From Patescibacteria group bacterium UBA5194 (lineage in GTDB: Bacteria; Patescibacteriota; Gracilibacteria; BD1-5; UBA6164), in the NCBI GenBank assembly GCA_002412935.1, contig DHWA01000026.1:1-30255 (forward strand): a DNA stretch of 30,255 nucleotides, given 5' to 3'. The translations under genes and the position numbers were made by a program. The notes beneath the pieces are model-generated. The model did no database searches and was not told where the DNA came from. It saw only the letters and a program-made list of their open reading frames with translations. Positions 18,270-27,809 of the stretch are shown here, one piece after another. Every line of letters starts with the position of its first letter. Positions within the stretch are counted from its first letter, which is position 1.

Positions 18270-19754
18270 TTATTTTTTATTTATTATTTTCAAAAATACT
18301 TCTCTAAACTTTCTTTCTAAAACATCTTTTTTATCATTCAGAAAAATAACTATATTTTCAGATAAAGACGATAAATCTTTACCTCAACTTTTTACCAATT
18401 TCAATCTTTCTGATAAATAATGTAGTGTTTTAAATATATCCATAGAATTATTTTCTTCTAACTGTTCATATACATTTGAAAAAACTCTACTTTTTTTATT
18501 TGTATAATTAGTTTCTACTATTTCATTTGTAAGATTTTTTAAATCAATATTAAGTACAAATTCTAAAAAATTTTGAGTATTTATAGTTCTTCACTTTTCT
18601 TTTATATAATTAATAAGTGGATTTATATAATTATTTGCATAATCTCATCATCCTTTTCATTCCTTTCAGTTAGTTCCAGATGATGCTCATTTTGATACAT
18701 TTAATAAAAATTCTTCTAGAAAATTTATTATTATATCAACTATATCCTTTTTATAAGGTAATGAAGTATCTCTTATAATAATATACTTTAACATATCACT
18801 GGTATTGCAATCATCGGGAAACTGTTCACATTTAAAAATAAACATATCAAATTGAGTAGATGTATTTAATTGAGATTTTAATAACTCTAACTGTGTTTTT
18901 AATAAATCTCTTTCTGTAGTAACACTTTCTAATTGTTTTTTATATTCTTGAGATTTTTGTTCAGACTCAGAAGCTAATTCTAAAGCTGAGTCTAACTCTC
19001 AATTATCTATTTTTTCAGTTTGTTGGTTTTCTTCTTTATTTTTTTGTTCTTTTAAGTTCTTAATATCAGATTCTAAAGCAGAAATTTGTTGTTTTAATAA
19101 TTCTGTTTCATTATTTAATCTATCAGTTGTAGAAGTTTTTGCACTTATAGTTTTTTGACTTTGAGATTGTATTTTTTTAAGTTGTTTTAATTCTATTTTT
19201 AATTCTTTTATTTGTATATCTACTTCTGATTTTTCTTTTCTTAGTTTTATGAATCATTCTTCGAATTTTTGTCATATATTATTATTTTTTATATACATAT
19301 TTAGTAATAAAATAACTTTTCTTGATATTCATTTAATAATTGATTCATCTAAACCTTTTCAAGATAAAATATTTCAAAATTCTTTTTTATTATCAAAAAT
19401 AAAATGTTTTATTTCCCATGAATCAACAAATTTATATATTGATTCAAAATCTTCCTTTAAAATAGTAATTAAAGATGTATCAATTCATAACTTATTCATA
19501 CTATTTATCATTATATCTATAGATTTCAATCAAGATTGTTCATCATTAAAATCCAAACTTGTTAACAAAGATATTATATTAGCTTTTTCAGAAGCAACAT
19601 TTGTAAGTCTAGCCCCTTTTATTCAAGAAAGAGCTATATATGTATTCATATAAAAATTATACAAAGAAATAACATAAAATAGAATATCTTTTGTGATATA
19701 CTTTTTTATGTTATCTATAGTATTTTTATCTTCTAATAAAACTAAACTAATCAT
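18270..19754 (-). CDS. Coiled-coil protein, unknown
   Basis: 494 residues, continuous with TGA as Gly. An N-terminal helical domain (about 1-160) is followed by a long coiled coil (about 165-300, Lys/Glu/Gln/Leu heptads such as IKELKIELKQLKKIQSQSQK). Then come a Cys-containing segment (FKCEQFPDDCNT), a Gly-rich loop (GKEGKGGGDYA, about 370-380) and a helical C-terminus ending KIINKK. There is no clear signal peptide or membrane helix. The layout suggests a structural or scaffolding protein. Its stop codon directly abuts the protease stop on the other strand, so the two transcripts converge with no spacer. Confidence 0.7.
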
Positions 19755-20152
19755 TTAATTAAACAATTAAGTAATAATGTATATATGCAATTAAATTATC
19801 TCAATAAAAAGATAACTTATATAATGTTTTAGTAATATTACTACATCCCTGGTTTTTTATAACAGATTTTTTTTTCTTTATATATACTCAAATATATATG
19901 TGAATAATTTATTATTTTTCAAAAAAATTACTCTTTTTAAAAAGTCATTTTCATCATTAAGATCAGTAAAATAAGCACTTTCATGGAATCAAAAATTAAT
20001 TATAAGATACTTTAATACCTTATTAAGATAACTTATATTATAAAACAATTTCAGAAAAAGTAAAATTTGTTTTATAAAAAAGTTTGTAAATCACTTTTTT
20101 TAATTATAATAGGGTTACTTTAATTTTATTTATTATTAATAATATACACAAT
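19755..20152. other. AT-rich intergenic region, no gene seen
   Basis: No frame of useful length on either strand with code 25. It contains a 14-bp direct repeat AAGATAACTTATAT at 19809-19822 and 20025-20038, and a likely promoter for the lipoprotein (TTTGTA at 20083-20088, 16-base spacer, TATAAT at 20105-20110). Confidence 0.55.
20083..20110 (+). promoter_or_regulatory. Promoter of Thr-rich lipoprotein
   Basis: TTTGTA and TATAAT separated by 16 bases; ATG follows 42 bases after the -10 box. Confidence 0.5.
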
Positions 20153-20428
20153 ATGAAAAAATTATTAAGTTTAAGTTTAGCCTTAATTTTGGCTTTATCT
20201 CTTGTTTCTTGTAATAAACAAGCTACTGATACTACTACTGAAGAAGTTCCTGCTACTACTACTGAAACTACTACTGATACTACTACTGAAAGTACTACTA
20301 CTGATATGGAAGTTCCTGCTACTGATATGGAAGCTACTGATATGGAAGCTCCTGCTACTGAAACTACTACTGAAACTACTACTACTGAAACTACTACTGA
20401 AGATACAACTACTGATGTTACTAACTAG
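20153..20428 (+). CDS. Thr/Glu-repeat lipoprotein
   Basis: 91 residues and no TGA codon. A lipoprotein signal peptide (MKKLLSLSLALILALSLVSC) ends at lipobox LVSC with Cys20 as the lipidated residue. The mature part is almost entirely Thr, Glu, Asp, Ala and Pro in short repeats (ETTTDTTTESTTTD, PATDMEATDMEAPAT), built at DNA level from ACTACTGAA and GATATGGAAGCT-like units. It should be an extended, acidic, surface-tethered stalk, possibly a spacer or a glycosylation target (inference). The repeated units make length variation by slippage plausible. A clear terminator follows. Confidence 0.9.
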   Translation: MKKLLSLSLALILALSLVSCNKQATDTTTEEVPATTTETTTDTTTESTTTDMEVPATDMEATDMEAPATETTTETTTTETTTEDTTTDVTN

Positions 20429-20442
20429 TTTTAAGTTACAAT

Positions 20443-20478
20443 AAAAAACACTAAGTATTAATGAACTTAGTGTTTTTT
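20443..20478 (+). terminator. Terminator of the lipoprotein gene
   Basis: AAAAAACACTAAG (20443-20455) pairs with CTTAGTGTTTTTT (20466-20478), T run included; it also serves the convergent ruvA side. Confidence 0.85.
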
Positions 20479-20497
20479 TATTATGTTAAAATTAATA

Positions 20498-21091
20498 TTA
20501 TCTAATATTTTTTATAACATATTGTAGTATTTCTCACATTTCTTTTATTTCTTTTGGTAATCTACTTAAGACTTCATCTATTTTATGTGAATCATATCAC
20601 ATATTTATCAGACTACTTTTAATCTGTTTATCAGTATCATTCAATATGATATTGTTTTCTATATTACTACTATTAATATGTAAATTATTTTTAATAAAAT
20701 CTTTATCTTTCAGTTCTAAAATAACTTTTTCTGCCGTTTTTTTTCATATTCATTTAGCTTGACTAAAAAAATTTGTATCTTCAATTTTTATTGCATTAAA
20801 AATATTTGAACTTCATAAATCAAGTAAATTAAGAGCTGATCTTCATCATACTCAAGAAACTTTTGTAAATTCAATAAATAACAATTTTTCTTGTTTATCC
20901 AAAAATCCATACAAACTCTGACTATTCTCTGTTATATTATGATATATATACAAATCTATTTCATCTCAAAGTAATATCTTTGAATGAGTTAATTCATTAA
21001 TATTTACTTCATAACCAATTCAACAATTTGTTAAGATACTGCATTTTCCAATATCTAAGTCAATAATTTTTCAAGATAAAAATGATATCAT
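20498..21091 (-). CDS. ruvA: Holliday junction branch migration protein RuvA
   Basis: 197 residues, typical RuvA length. Domain I OB-fold includes NCGIGYEVNINEL and LYIYHNITENSQSLYGFLD; domain II has the two helix-hairpin-helix motifs, VSGVGGRSALNLL and KGIGKKTAEKVILELKDK; after a flexible linker, domain III (residues about 150-197, IKSSLINMGYDSHKIDEVL) is the RuvB-binding part. It binds the four-way junction and loads RuvB. Several hairpin glycines are TGA-coded. ruvB and ruvC are not adjacent. Confidence 0.93.
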
Positions 21092-21322
21092 AAATTAGGG
21101 ATTAGGGATTAGTCTTTTCTATAAGTTTATAAAATTTATAGAAAAAGTAAATTCTTTTTTTGAAACTTTTTTTATAAATATTTTGATTATTTTAAATAAT
21201 ATATTATAGTCTGTTTTATTGATTTTTTTAATATATTTTAATATCTTAATACGAAGATTTAATAGTAATAAAACAGCTATTTCTTCACCATTTTAAAATA
21301 CTTATTTTTTAATTTTAAAATT
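21092..21322. other. AT-rich divergent spacer
   Basis: Between ruvA and the decarboxylase gene. It contains ATTAGGG twice plus ATTAG at 21095-21112 and AT-only inverted repeats (AAGTTTATAAAATTTATAG area); no gene or convincing promoter found. Confidence 0.5.
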
Positions 21323-22510
21323 ATGAATGATGATTTCTCATCTGATGCTTCTATTATAGATAGAAAAAATTATATAAATGATGCAGATTGGTCAAAATTA
21401 CAAGAATTTATTCAAGATAAAAATCCTCCTTTTTTAGTTTTATCAAGAGAAAAAGCAATATCTAATTATAAATTATTAGAATCATTATCAAATTGAGCAA
21501 AAATATACTATGCTGTAAAAGCTTGTCCAAATGAAGAAATACTTAAAGAGTTTATAGCTTTATGATCTTATTTTGATATAGCTTCAATTTATGAATTAGA
21601 TCGTGTATTATCTCTATGAGCAACATCCGATAGATTAAGTTATTGAAATACTATTAAAAAAGAAAAAGATATAAAATATGCATATGATAAATGAGTAAGA
21701 ATGTTTGCAACAGATAGTTTTGAAGATTTAGAAAAAATAGCAAGAGTAGCACCTAAAACTAAAGTTTACTTTAGACTTTTAACTCCTGCTTTTTGAGCAG
21801 ATCGGCCACTATCAAGAAAATTTGGTTGTGAAATACCTCTTGCTTATGAATTAGCTCTAAAAGCAAAAGAGTTATGATTAATCCCCTACTGAATATCATT
21901 TCATGTTTGATCTCAACAAAATGATTTATATGCTTGGGATGTAGCATTATCAAAAGCAAAAGAATTATTTGATCAGTTAAAAGAGTCTTGAATTACACTT
22001 CAAATGTTAAATTTATGATGAGGATTACCATCTCATTATATTAAAAAAACAGAAACAATTTCAAACTATTTAGATACTATTAAATGATTTATAGAATGCC
22101 ATTTCAAAGATGAAAAAATGGACCTAATTATGGAACCAGGTAGATCTCTAGTTTGAGATATTGGAGTTATTGTTTCAGAGATTTCTCTTGTTTCTAAAAA
22201 ATCAACTCAAGAAGATGAAATTCGTTGGGTTTATCTAGATCTTTGAAAATTTAGTTGATTAATAGAAACCTTAGATGAATCTATAAAATATCCAATTTAT
22301 ACTGAAGTAACTGGCGAATTATCTCCAGTTATACTTGCTTGACCAACTTGTGATAGTGCTGATATATTATATGAAAATTACAAATACCTACTACCTGAAA
22401 ATTTAAAATCATGAGATTTAGTTTATATTTTTAGTACTTGAGCTTATACACAAAGTTATAGTGCTATCGAATTTAACTGATTTCCTCCTTTGAAGATATT
22501 TGTTATATAA
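21323..22510 (+). CDS. PLP-dependent ornithine/lysine decarboxylase (class III fold)
   Basis: 395 residues with the alanine-racemase-fold barrel followed by a beta domain. Lys66 in YAVKACPN is the PLP-binding lysine; FHVGSQ (His194) stacks on the cofactor; the Gly-rich LNLGGGLP (230-236) and MEPGRS (270-275) bind the PLP phosphate; and Cys343 in AGPTCDSADILYE is the catalytic cysteine typical of ornithine decarboxylases, contributed across the dimer. Diaminopimelate decarboxylase lacks that PTCDSAD form, so ornithine (or ornithine/lysine) is the likelier substrate, giving putrescine or cadaverine. No other polyamine gene is adjacent, and a terminator follows. Confidence 0.88.
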
Positions 22511-22540
22511 AAATTTATTAATTAATTTACAAATTATCTA

Positions 22541-22572
22541 AAACAAAAGCAACTTTCGTTGCTTTTGTTTTT
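22541..22572 (+). terminator. Terminator of the decarboxylase gene
   Basis: AAACAAAAGCAAC-tttc-GTTGCTTTTGTTT hairpin with trailing Ts. Confidence 0.9.
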
Positions 22573-22613
22573 TCTTAATTATTTTTTTGAAAAAAAAGCT
22601 TTTTGTATATAAT

Positions 22614-22641
22614 TTGCAGGTTTTAAAATAAAAATTATAAT
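22614..22641 (+). promoter_or_regulatory. Promoter of secA
   Basis: TTGCAG (22614-22619), 16-base spacer, perfect TATAAT (22636-22641), 37 bases before the ATG. A second TATAAT at 22608-22613 with a TTGAAA-like box upstream could be an alternative. Confidence 0.55.
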
Positions 22642-22678
22642 ACTATTTTTAAAAGACTATTCCCTAATACAAAAATTT

Positions 22679-25300
22679 ATGCTAGAAGACCTAATTAAAT
22701 CTATATTCTGAGATCCTGATGTAAAAAAGATACAGCAGCTTACAAAGATACTTGAGTTAGTAAAAGAAAAAGAAAAAGAATTTGATAAATTAAGTGAAGA
22801 TGACTTAAAAACTAAAACTCTAGAATTCAAAAAACTATTTGAATGACTTGATTTTAAAAAGGAAGAAGATAGTAAAAAAATCAGACAAATTCTTGAAGAT
22901 ATAAAAGTAGAAGCTATTGCCTTACATAAACAAGCTACAAAATTACTTAATTGAAAGACTTTTGAACTTGCTAGTGGAAAAAGTTTAGATTGGAATATGA
23001 TTCCTTATGATGTACAAATAATAGGTTGACTTGCAATTCACGAATGAAATATAGCAGAAATGAAAACTTGAGAATGAAAAACTCTAGTTGCAACAATTCC
23101 AGCATATCTAAATGCATTAACTTGAAATTCTGTTCATATAGTTACAGTAAATGATTATCTAGCTAGAAGAGATAGTGAAGAAATGTGAGTTTTATACAAT
23201 ATGCTTGGTTTAAAAGTATGAGTAGTTACTCATAATCAAGGAAGATGAGAAAAACAAGAAGCATATAAGGCTGATGTAGTTTATGCAACAAATAATGAAC
23301 TAGGGTTTGATTATTTGAGAGATAATATGGTAACTTCAAAGGAATCAAAATCTATTTGACCTATATTTTTTGCTATTATCGATGAAGTTGATTCTATCCT
23401 TATCGATGAAGCTAGAACTCCACTTATTATATCTATGCCCGATAATGAACCTACAAATAAATATTTAAAATTTGCAGAATTAGCTAAGTTACTTGAAGAT
23501 ATAAAACATTACAAAATAGATGAGAAACAAAAAACAGCTACTCTGACAGAAGATTGAATTAAGAAAATAGAAGAAATGCTAAAAATTGACAATATCTATA
23601 TTTGAGCACATTTCAATGATATTCATCATATAGAAAATGCCCTTAAGTCTCATGCTGTATATAAAAAAGATAAAGATTATATAGTTATGAATGATGAAGT
23701 CTTGATTGTTGATGAACATACTTGAAGAGTATTGCCAGGTAGAAGATATAGTGATTGATTACATCAAGCTCTTGAAGCAAAAGAAAAAGTTGAAATACAA
23801 AGAGAATCTAGAACTCTAGCTTCAATTACATTTCAAAATTATTTTAGAATGTATTGGAAACTTAGTTGAATGACTTGAACTGCAAAAACTGAAGAAGAAG
23901 AATTTTATAAAGTTTATGCACTTGAAACTCTTATAATTCCTACAAATATGCCGATTATAAGAGAAGATAAATCTGATTTACTATTCAAAAATGAAAAGTG
24001 AAAATTTGATTTTGTTGTAAAAATGATTAAGGAACTAAATGAAAAATGACAACCAATGCTTGTTTGAACAGTATCAGTTGATAAATCTGAATATCTAAGT
24101 CAAAGACTAAAAGATGAAAATATTCCTCATAATGTATTAAATGCAAAACAACACGAAAAAGAAGCAGAAGTAATTGCTGCTGCAGGTCAAAAATGATCAG
24201 TAACAATAGCTACAAATATGGCTTGAAGATGAACTGATATAAAGCTTGGTGAAGGAGTTGTTGAGCTTGGATGATTATTTATAATCTGAACTGAAAAACA
24301 CGAAACAAGAAGAATAGATAACCAGTTAAGATGAAGAGCTTGAAGACAATGAGATCCTTGAGTTACTCAATTTCTTATATCTCCAAATGATGATATAATG
24401 AGAATTTTTGGTTGAGATAAACTTTTTGGGATATTTAATTCTCCTATGTTTGCTTCCCTACCTGATGAAGAACCTCTAACTCAAAGTGGAATGCTAACTA
24501 AAAAAGTTACTTCAGTTCAAAAACAAGTAGAATGACATAACTTTGATATAAGAAAACATGTACTTGAATATGATGATGTAATCAATAAACACAGAGAAAT
24601 AATCTATAACAAAAGAAATAAAATACTTGAGGCTGAAAATATAGATGAAGATATAAAAAATATGATAGGAGTTCAATTAGCAAAAGTTATTGAAAGTACT
24701 CTAAGTGACAATGTTGAAATTTGGGATAGAGTAAAATTGAAAAATGAAATCAATGAATTCTTGGGAATAGACCTTATAAATGATGCTATTGAAAATGATG
24801 ATATAAACTGAATAAATTCTAAAGAAGAATTAAAAGCTTATGTAAAAGATATAGCGATTTTAGAACTTGATAAGATTAAGTCTGAAAATTTTAAAGATGA
24901 CCAATTTTTTGATATAGAAAGAAAAATAGTACTTCAAAGTATCGATGAATTATGGATGAATCATATAGATTCTATGAGTCGTCTAAGAGAAGAAGTTGCT
25001 TTTGAATGATATGCACAGAGAAATCCTCTAGTTGTTTACAAAGAAAGATCTTTTGAAAAATTTGATACTTTGATAAATAATCTTGAATTTAAAGTTGTTA
25101 AAGCAATTTTCAGTGTAAAAAATAATATACAGATTGAACAAATGAATATAAATGAATCAGATATTATATTTAATGCTGAAGATATAGAGCAAACTCTAAA
25201 TACTTTATCAAAAGAAGGATTTAATAATTCTAATCCATTATTTGCAGCTCCTACTATGACAACAAATAATCCAAAAACTAGATCAAAAATAAGAGTTTAA
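22679..25300 (+). CDS. secA: Preprotein translocase ATPase SecA
   Basis: 873 residues. Walker A is MKTGEGKT (128-135), with both its glycines encoded by TGA; Walker B is DEVD (235-238) followed by DSILIDEARTPLIIS. The preprotein-crosslinking domain follows (HHIENALKSHAVYKKDKDYI, VDEHTGRVLPGRRYSDGLHQ), then GMTGTAKTEEEEF, the second motor lobe (TNMAGRGTDIKLG, QLRGRAGRQGDPG) and the helical scaffold/wing domain (FDIRKHVLEYDDVINKHREI, ELWMNHIDSMSRLREEVAFE). The C-terminal zinc-binding SecB-interaction motif (CxCxSGxxxxxCH) is absent; the protein ends with a basic KTRSKIRV. SecA drives proteins through SecYEG, serving the secreted protease, lipoprotein and anchored proteins nearby. Confidence 0.98.
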
Positions 25301-25320
25301 TCTATTTTGATCTGCCCCTT

Positions 25321-25356
25321 AAAAAGTAGAATGTAAAAAAATATTCTACTTTTTTT
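25321..25356 (+). terminator. Terminator of secA
   Basis: AAAAAGTAGAAT (25321-25332) pairs with ATTCTACTTTTT (25343-25354), followed by Ts. Confidence 0.85.
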
Positions 25357-25374
25357 CTATTTACCACATATTTT

Positions 25375-25422
25375 TTAAAAATTAAAAAATAAATCTCCAA
25401 AGTTTAAATTAAACTTTGAAGA
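25375..25422 (-). terminator. Terminator of the pilin-FISUMP gene
   Basis: Hairpin CAAAGTTTAA / TTAAACTTTG (25398-25407 and 25409-25418, extended by TCT/AGA), followed on the minus strand by a T-rich stretch. Confidence 0.65.
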
Positions 25423-25457
25423 TTTTAAAAAAAGTCAAAGAGAACAAAGAGTCGAAT

Positions 25458-25479
25458 AAATTTTGATAAATCAAAATTT
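25458..25479. repeat. Perfect hairpin abutting the FISUMP stop codon
   Basis: AAATTTTGAT (25458-25467) - AA - ATCAAAATTT (25470-25479): a 10-bp perfect inverted repeat with a two-base loop that overlaps the stop codon of the adhesin gene. A separate terminator lies further downstream, so this hairpin may have another role, such as the cruciform found next to variable regions of diversity-generating retroelements. Confidence 0.6.
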
Positions 25480-26675
25480 TAATCCTTAATACACCTAACA
25501 GAAAATCCGTAGGTAGCTTTAAGCCCGTTACTACGGTACACAGAGGTATTATTCCGATTTAAGAGCCTAGCACGAGCACTGGTAGAATTGTACTCAGTAG
25601 AAGACAACAAGGTCGCACTGAGCCCACGATAGTAGAAATATGTCCCAAACCGGTGACCTGCTAGTGGAATTTTAAGTGCTTGTATTATATTATCAGATGT
25701 TGTTTTTAAAGTATTTCAAGACCAACCAAGTCAAGCACATCTCCAAGCTAGATCTGTAGTATAATCAGTACAAGTTAAAGCTATTTCCAAGTTAAGAAAA
25801 TCTTGTTCTGTTGGTACATGCCATCAAGTTGGACATGCACAATTAGCTGTAGAAGCTGTAGTATTTGCAAAGTTTCATCAAGTAGGATTTTTACATTCAA
25901 TTGATAATGTTGACCATAAATACAATTTTCACCAAATATTGTCTACTCAATATGTAGAATTATATGCATTTTCTTTTGCAGTATATGTAAGATATGTTGG
26001 AGTACAATTTGTGGTCGTTGTTGCTCAAGTATAATTATAACAAGTTCAAATATATACATTTGCATTTGTTGATATTCCTGTTGTTCAAAGTACACTATTA
26101 CATCAAGCCCATATTTTTCATCAGATAGGTATATCATCATTTGTACAATTTGTTCATGGTATATCTCTCCATTGTACTATTGGTGCTGTATATGTTTCAC
26201 AATTTGTTCAACTATAATTTGTATTACAAGTAAATCAACAATTACTAGCATCTTTTACCCAAGATTGATTTACACTAGTTGGAGTTCATACTATAAGTGT
26301 ACATCCTGAAGGTAAACAAGTTGGCTCTGTAGATGAACAACTATTTGTTTGTATTGTAGTTGTTGTTGATATTATTCATACTATTCATCATACATGATTT
26401 GTTATATATGTATCTACTAGTGCTACTTGTTCATTAGTACCTGTTGTATTTATTATCTCTGTATATATTAGATCTTGATTTAATATTGTTGTGCTATATA
26501 TTGTTTTAAGGTTATCTAGAAATATTAATTTTTCTGTTTCTCATGATAGTGATATAGTTGCTCAGCTTAATACTAATATATTATTTCATAATGGTGCAAA
26601 ATTAAATCATCCTGTCATTGTATATCATAGGTTTTTGTATGAGTCTGGTATATTTTGATAGTCATCATATACCAT
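25479..26675 (-). CDS. FISUMP-domain adhesin part (C-terminal piece of split gene)
   Basis: 398 codons from an internal ATG; in truth the downstream portion of the pilin gene at 26690-27274, from which it is separated by a frameshift. Residues about 120-230 are Cys-rich with an EGF-like patch (NCGFTCNTNYSGTNCET). The C-terminal domain is a Fib_succ_major (FISUMP) C-type-lectin-like fold: GKIWAGCN, then ASTANCACPTGWHVPTEQDF, LGWSGN and the final SSTEYNSTSARARLLNRNN and YGFSVRCIKD. Upstream of about 25660 glycine is almost always TGA; after it glycine is GGT/GGG/GGA and arginine is mostly CGN, with no TGA. Such lectin-like domains bind ligands at the cell surface, and this end is where variability would concentrate. 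Confidence 0.8.
25482..25660 (-). other. Compositionally distinct C-terminal block (candidate variable region)
   Basis: Within 25491-25660 I count 78 G/C in 170 bases (46%), against a very AT-rich surrounding. It encodes the last ~60 residues of the FISUMP domain, contains five CGN and five GGN codons and no TGA, and ends at the hairpin by the stop codon. This is the place and fold expected of a retroelement-diversified region; no template copy was found in the window. Confidence 0.5.
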
Positions 26676-26689
26676 TTTTTTATTATCTA

Positions 26690-27274
26690 TTATACTTTGT
26701 AGGTTTGTAGGTTTGTATCTGTTAAATCTGTATTTATTATGCTTGGTACTGCTAATATATATATTATTCATCATGTTGATACTTTTAGTATTTTTTCATT
26801 ATATGTTCATGTAACTTTTGCAGTTGCTGTTTTTAGTGTTGCTGCATTCGCTTGATTTGTTAATGGTATATTGTATGATAATCATCATTCTGTTACATAT
26901 GATAGTTGATATTCTATTTTTGCTTTTGTTATACTGTAGGTATATTCATTATTTGATAGTGGATCTGTTGGTTTCTTTGAGAGATTTCTTAGATTTGTGA
27001 TTACATTATCTCATACTGTTCATTGTGTCCGTGCTGTTCATCACAAGTATGTTATTTGTGTTCCATTATCTGGTATTGGATAGAATCACTTTTCTGTGAT
27101 AAATATCTCTAGATTCTTTTTTATATTATTTATTTCTGATATCCTTACTCAGTCTCTTGCATTTGATGAGTATCATTGGAATGAGATAAATGCTATTGTT
27201 CATAGAATTGCTAGGATTGTTATTACTACTATGAGTTCTACTAGGGTGAAGGCTTTATTTTTTATTTTTTTCAT
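26690..27274 (-). CDS. Type IV pilin-like protein (N-terminal piece of split gene)
   Basis: 194 codons. The N-terminus KKIKNKAFTLVELIVVITIL is a class III (prepilin) signal: short basic leader, cleavage between Ala and Phe, Glu at mature position 5 and a hydrophobic helix for filament assembly. The residue before the cleavage site is Ala, not the usual Gly. The next part (ARDGVRISEINNIKKNLEIF, then GFYPIPDNGTQ) matches pseudopilin/pilin globular starts. The frame runs to TAA at 26690, but just before it is a tandem 8-bp repeat; with one unit fewer the frame continues as NLQSIIDNKKMVYDDY into the FISUMP portion, giving one 595-residue protein. So this is either an OFF state or a broken gene. 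Confidence 0.8.
26696..26716 (-). repeat. 8-bp tandem repeat at the pilin-FISUMP frameshift
   Basis: Plus-strand TTTGT followed by two AGGTTTGT units (26701-26708, 26709-26716); on the coding strand ACAAACCT twice then ACAAA. Deleting one unit makes 25479-27274 a multiple of three and joins the two frames seamlessly. Confidence 0.8.
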
Positions 27275-27755
27275 AGAATTATTGTTAGGAAGGTAAAATA
27301 TATTGTGTTGTTAGATTATTAGTACAATTAAATCCCGGGGTTATAAATAAAATAGTTCTATTATATTGAAATTGATTATGAGCCAATCTCTGGCAACCCC
27401 GGGATTAATAGTCTATTGTTCATTGTTTTGCAGTTTTTAAAGAACCAAAAAAGGACTATTTCTCACATTTTATATACATATGAAACACAAAAAATAGTCC
27501 TCTTGTCTTTAAAGAATTTAATCCATTGTCTACTGACTTGTTGTAGCTTGTTGTAAGCATATCTAATTTTTATTTAGAAGTAATAAAATTTTAGAGTTTT
27601 ATTAATGATTATCAAATATTTTTTGTATTTTGGCTTGACAATAAATTTTATTATTCAATAAAAAACTAATTTTCCTTTTTAATGAATAATAAAATTAGGA
27701 AAACATTTTTAATTTAAGACTATAAAAGCACTAAAAAAATATTTTTTAGTGCTTT
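27275..27755. other. Structured intergenic region
   Basis: No gene found. It contains a perfect 12-bp inverted repeat AATCCCGGGGTT (27331-27342) / AACCCCGGGATT (27395-27406) enclosing 52 bases with an inner hairpin GCCA-atctc-TGGC (27382-27394), and a second perfect 10-bp inverted repeat AGGACTATTT (27452-27461) / AAATAGTCCT (27492-27501) next to CTTTAAAGAA repeats. A TTGACA box lies at about 27646-27651. The structures could belong to an untranslated RNA or to intergenic mobile palindromes. Confidence 0.5.
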
Positions 27756-27756
27756 T
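27726..27756 (+). terminator. Hairpin with T run, no coding gene upstream
   Basis: AAGCACTAAAAAA-tat-TTTTTTAGTGCTTTTTG: strong terminator on the plus strand. Since no plus-strand gene precedes it, it may end a small RNA transcribed from the 27.3-27.7 kb region. Confidence 0.7.
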
Positions 27757-27780
27757 TGTTATATGTCAATCTGTTTTTCT

Positions 27781-27809
27781 TTGTAGAAATAAATAAATTA
27801 TGTTATAAT
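27781..27809 (+). promoter_or_regulatory. Promoter of the PilB-like/PKD gene
   Basis: TTGTAG (27781-27786), 17-base spacer, perfect TATAAT (27804-27809), placed between the terminator and the chosen ATG at 27873. Confidence 0.65.

Noticed and set aside
19755..20152. Small gene or tRNA in the 398-bp gap
   Set aside because: No frame beyond about 16 codons and no cloverleaf-like sequence could be found.
20202..20444. 80-codon Leu-rich frame over the lipoprotein gene
   Set aside because: It is the +1 shadow of the Thr/Glu repeats; the lipoprotein frame has a proper signal peptide and lipobox.
21095..21112. Telomere-like ATTAGGG repeats
   Set aside because: Only two and a half units in an AT-rich spacer; no sign of a replicon end.
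25943..27296. Short frames in other phases over the pilin-FISUMP gene
   Set aside because: They are low-complexity shadows (Ile/Gln/Leu-rich or Leu-rich) of the repetitive minus-strand coding sequence.
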